Part shown: positions 5,730-7,109 of the stretch, piece after piece
Layout of the letters: the number at the start of each line of letters is the position of its first letter
Position numbering within the stretch: the stretch's first letter is position 1
Source of the DNA: Verrucomicrobiales bacterium
GTDB taxonomy: Bacteria > Verrucomicrobiota > Verrucomicrobiae > Limisphaerales > UBA9464
Reading direction: 5' to 3'
Assembly: GCA_005789375.1 (NCBI GenBank)
Contig: SXXZ01000354.1
Location: 1 to 7,109 of the forward strand
Length of the DNA: 7,109 bases
Notes under the pieces: model-generated
What the model saw: the letters and a program-made list of their open reading frames with translations, nothing else
The model's database searches: none
Told to the model about the DNA's origin: nothing
Position numbers and translations under genes: made by a program

Positions 5730-6947
5730 ATGGCCCTGATTGTGCAAAAATTCGGCGGAACTTCCGTCGGCAATACGGAGCGTATCCAGAATGTCGCTCG
5801 ACGCGTCGCCCAATATCGGGTGAAGGGCGACCAGGTGGTTGTCGTGGTTTCCGCCATGAGCGGGGTCACTGACAAGCTTATCGGTTTGGCTAAGGAGATC
5901 ACACCGCTGCCCGACGAGCGTGAGATGGACATGCTACTGGCCACGGGCGAGCAGCAGACCATCGCGCTGGTGGCCATCGCCCTCCAGGCCCAGGGACAGA
6001 AGGCTGTTTCGTTCACTGGAGCTCAGGCGGGCATCGTGACCGACGGCACTCATACCAAAGCCCGTATCCAGAACATCACGCCCGACGAGGTGCACAAGGC
6101 TCTTGACGAAGGCAATGTGGTGATCGTGGCCGGTTTCCAGGGTCGCACCCGCGACGGCGACATCACCACTCTGGGTCGTGGTGGTTCTGATTTGTCGGCC
6201 ATCGCCTTGGCCGCTGCGCTGAAGGCCGACCTCTGCCAGATTTACACAGATGTCGATGGCGTCTACACGGCCGATCCGCGTCTGGTCCCAGCGGCCCGAA
6301 AGATTTCTGAGATCTCCTACGACGAGATGCTCGAGATGGCGGGCGCTGGATCCAAGGTGATGCAGCTGCGCTCAGTCGAGTTCGCCAAGAAGTTCAACGT
6401 CGTCTTCGAAGTCCGTTCCAGTCTCAACGACAATCCCGGTACCATCGTGAAAGAAGAAACCTCCAGCATGGAGGACGTCGTCGTCCGCGGCGTCTCGCTC
6501 GACAAGAACCAGGCCAAGGTCACCGTGTGGAGCTTGCCCGACCAGCCCGGCCGAGCCGCCCGCATTTTCAACGCCTTGTCCGAGGCCACCATTAACGTGG
6601 ACATGATCGTCCAGAATGCGAGTCATGCGGGGGGTAATCCGGCCACCGACCTGACCTTCACTGTGGACAAGCCCGACCTCAACAAGGCAAGCAAGGTTCT
6701 GGAGAGTCTCCGGACGGAGTTGGGCTTCCGGGAGGTGTCCACCGATGAGAGCATTGGCAAGGTTTCTATCGTCGGCGTGGGCATGCGCAGCCACAGCGGC
6801 GTGGCGGCGCGGATGTTCACGGTGTTGGCGGCTGAAAACGTCAACATCGGCCTCATTTCTACGAGCGAGATCAAGATCAGCGTCGTGATCGACTTGGCCA
6901 GTGGCGAGAAGGCTATGCGCGCCTTGCACAAGGCCTTCCTCGAGTAG
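5730..6947 (+). CDS. lysC: Aspartate kinase (aspartokinase), monofunctional, ACT-regulated
   Basis: It phosphorylates L-aspartate with ATP to 4-phospho-L-aspartate, the first step towards lysine (and diaminopimelate for the cell wall), threonine and methionine. The 405-residue protein matches the LysC class of about 400-420 residues. Kinase domain: KFGGTSVG (7-14), SAMSGVTD (41-48), TGEQ (72-75), FQGRTRDGDITTLGRGGSD (136-154), TDVDGVYTADPR (173-184) and SKVMQLRSVEFA (208-219). Two ACT domains follow: about 264-330 (VTVWSLPDQPGRAA) and 345-405 (VSIVGVGMRSHSGVAA, then STSEIKIS at 377-384), the layout that gives feedback inhibition, often concerted by lysine and threonine in this subclass; which effectors apply here is not visible. 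I chose ATG 5730 because MALIVQKFGGTSVG is the family N-terminus; an ATG at 5616 in frame would add 38 unrelated residues. No Shine-Dalgarno is seen. There is no fused homoserine dehydrogenase. Met247 could be an internal start for a separate regulatory subunit. Confidence 0.97.
   Translation: MALIVQKFGGTSVGNTERIQNVARRVAQYRVKGDQVVVVVSAMSGVTDKLIGLAKEITPLPDEREMDMLLATGEQQTIALVAIALQAQGQKAVSFTGAQAGIVTDGTHTKARIQNITPDEVHKALDEGNVVIVAGFQGRTRDGDITTLGRGGSDLSAIALAAALKADLCQIYTDVDGVYTADPRLVPAARKISEISYDEMLEMAGAGSKVMQLRSVEFAKKFNVVFEVRSSLNDNPGTIVKEETSSMEDVVVRGVSLDKNQAKVTVWSLPDQPGRAARIFNALSEATINVDMIVQNASHAGGNPATDLTFTVDKPDLNKASKVLESLRTELGFREVSTDESIGKVSIVGVGMRSHSGVAARMFTVLAAENVNIGLISTSEIKISVVIDLASGEKAMRALHKAFLE
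6468..6947 (+). other. Possible internal translation start for a lysC beta (ACT-only) subunit
   Basis: ATG 6468 (Met247, MEDVVVRGVSLDK) lies in the linker just before the first ACT domain and would give a 159-residue protein holding only the two ACT domains. In Bacillus subtilis and Corynebacterium glutamicum, lysC is known to produce such a beta subunit from an in-frame internal start at the equivalent place, forming an alpha2-beta2 enzyme. The upstream AAAGAAG is only a weak ribosome-binding candidate at about 13 bases. The genes of this window generally lack good Shine-Dalgarno sequences, so weakness here is not decisive. Confidence 0.35.
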
Positions 6948-6955
6948 GTCGGTCG

Positions 6956-6998
6956 GCCCCGGTGGGTCATGGTAGGTCCTTGATAGAATTTCCGGGGC
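6956..6998. other. Inverted repeat between lysC and the pilin-like gene
   Basis: GCCCCGG (6956-6962) and CCGGGGC (6992-6998) are perfect seven-base arms around a 29-base centre, starting nine bases after the lysC stop. It could act as a factor-dependent or weak terminator, or a protein-binding site. There is no T-tract behind it (CAGAATTCC follows), so I do not call a standard terminator. Confidence 0.4.
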
Positions 6999-7045
6999 AG
7001 AATTCCTCGCTTGCCGCCGAGCGGTGGACTGCGTACCGAAAGGGA

Positions 7046-7109
7046 ATGTCATCGTCTCTTCGTGTTCGCTCCGCAGCGTTCACCCTCATCGAGTTGCTGG
7101 TGGTGATTG
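7046..7109 (+). CDS. Prepilin-type N-terminal cleavage/methylation protein (partial, 3' end outside window)
   Basis: ATG 7046 opens a frame that reads MSSSLRVRSAAFTLIELLVVI to the window edge. A short basic leader (two Arg) followed by FTLIELLVVI is the class III signal of type IV pilins and type II secretion pseudopilins: prepilin peptidase cuts before the Phe, methylates it, and the hydrophobic stretch anchors the protein in the inner membrane and packs the pilus core; the Glu at mature position 5 is present. Position -1 is Ala rather than the usual Gly, a variant common in the large pilin-like families of Verrucomicrobiota and Planctomycetota. GGGA directly abuts the ATG, too close for a normal Shine-Dalgarno. 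Only 21 codons are seen, so whether it is a structural pilin, a pseudopilin or one of the many PVC paralogues cannot be decided. Confidence 0.88.
   Translation, partial: MSSSLRVRSAAFTLIELLVVI

Noticed and set aside
6980..6989. Sigma-70 promoter with TTGATA or TAGAAT before the pilin-like gene
   Set aside because: TTGATA has no -10 box 16-18 bases downstream, and TAGAAT has no -35 box upstream (GGTGGG at that place).

Overview
The window looks like chromosomal DNA of a GC-rich member of the Verrucomicrobiota or a close PVC relative. This is inferred from four things: a cut-off protein ending in the sequence FFRLVK, after a [12 protein letters not shown] / GVWADVTGS pattern typical of the C-terminal domains of verrucomicrobial exported proteins; a pilin-like gene starting with AFTLIELLVVI; start codons without clear Shine-Dalgarno sequences; and an intergenic repeat cluster of a kind I associate with these genomes. 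No rRNA or marker gene here proves the placement.

Layout, all genes on the + strand: (1) the last 49 codons of a probable exported protein (1-150), followed by a tetraloop hairpin and a strong intrinsic terminator (181-210). (2) uvrA (259-3186), the damage-recognition ATPase of nucleotide excision repair. (3) 30 bases later, a divergent dihydropteroate-synthase-like (pterin-binding fold) gene (3217-4104), probably co-transcribed with uvrA. (4) A hierarchical repeat region (about 4105-4571) made of two 216-231 bp copies, each containing 36-bp units and a run of 17-bp units, starting directly at the stop codon of the DHPS-like gene. (5) trmO (4728-5579), a methyltransferase for t6A37 of tRNA, with a C-terminal extension. 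(6) A 150-base leader and lysC (5730-6947), an aspartate kinase with two ACT regulatory domains. (7) The first 21 codons of a prepilin-type protein (7046-7109).

The genes do not form one pathway. They are mostly housekeeping functions: DNA repair, possible pterin chemistry, tRNA modification, and entry to lysine/threonine/methionine biosynthesis. They are flanked by cell-surface or secreted proteins.

I found no clear new multi-gene system. The points most worth a second look are the nested repeat element, the DHPS-like protein that has lost the usual pABA-site SRK loop and changed pterin-site residues, a UvrA in which one zinc-binding CxxC pair reads SPAT, and a possible internal translation start in lysC that would give a separate regulatory subunit.
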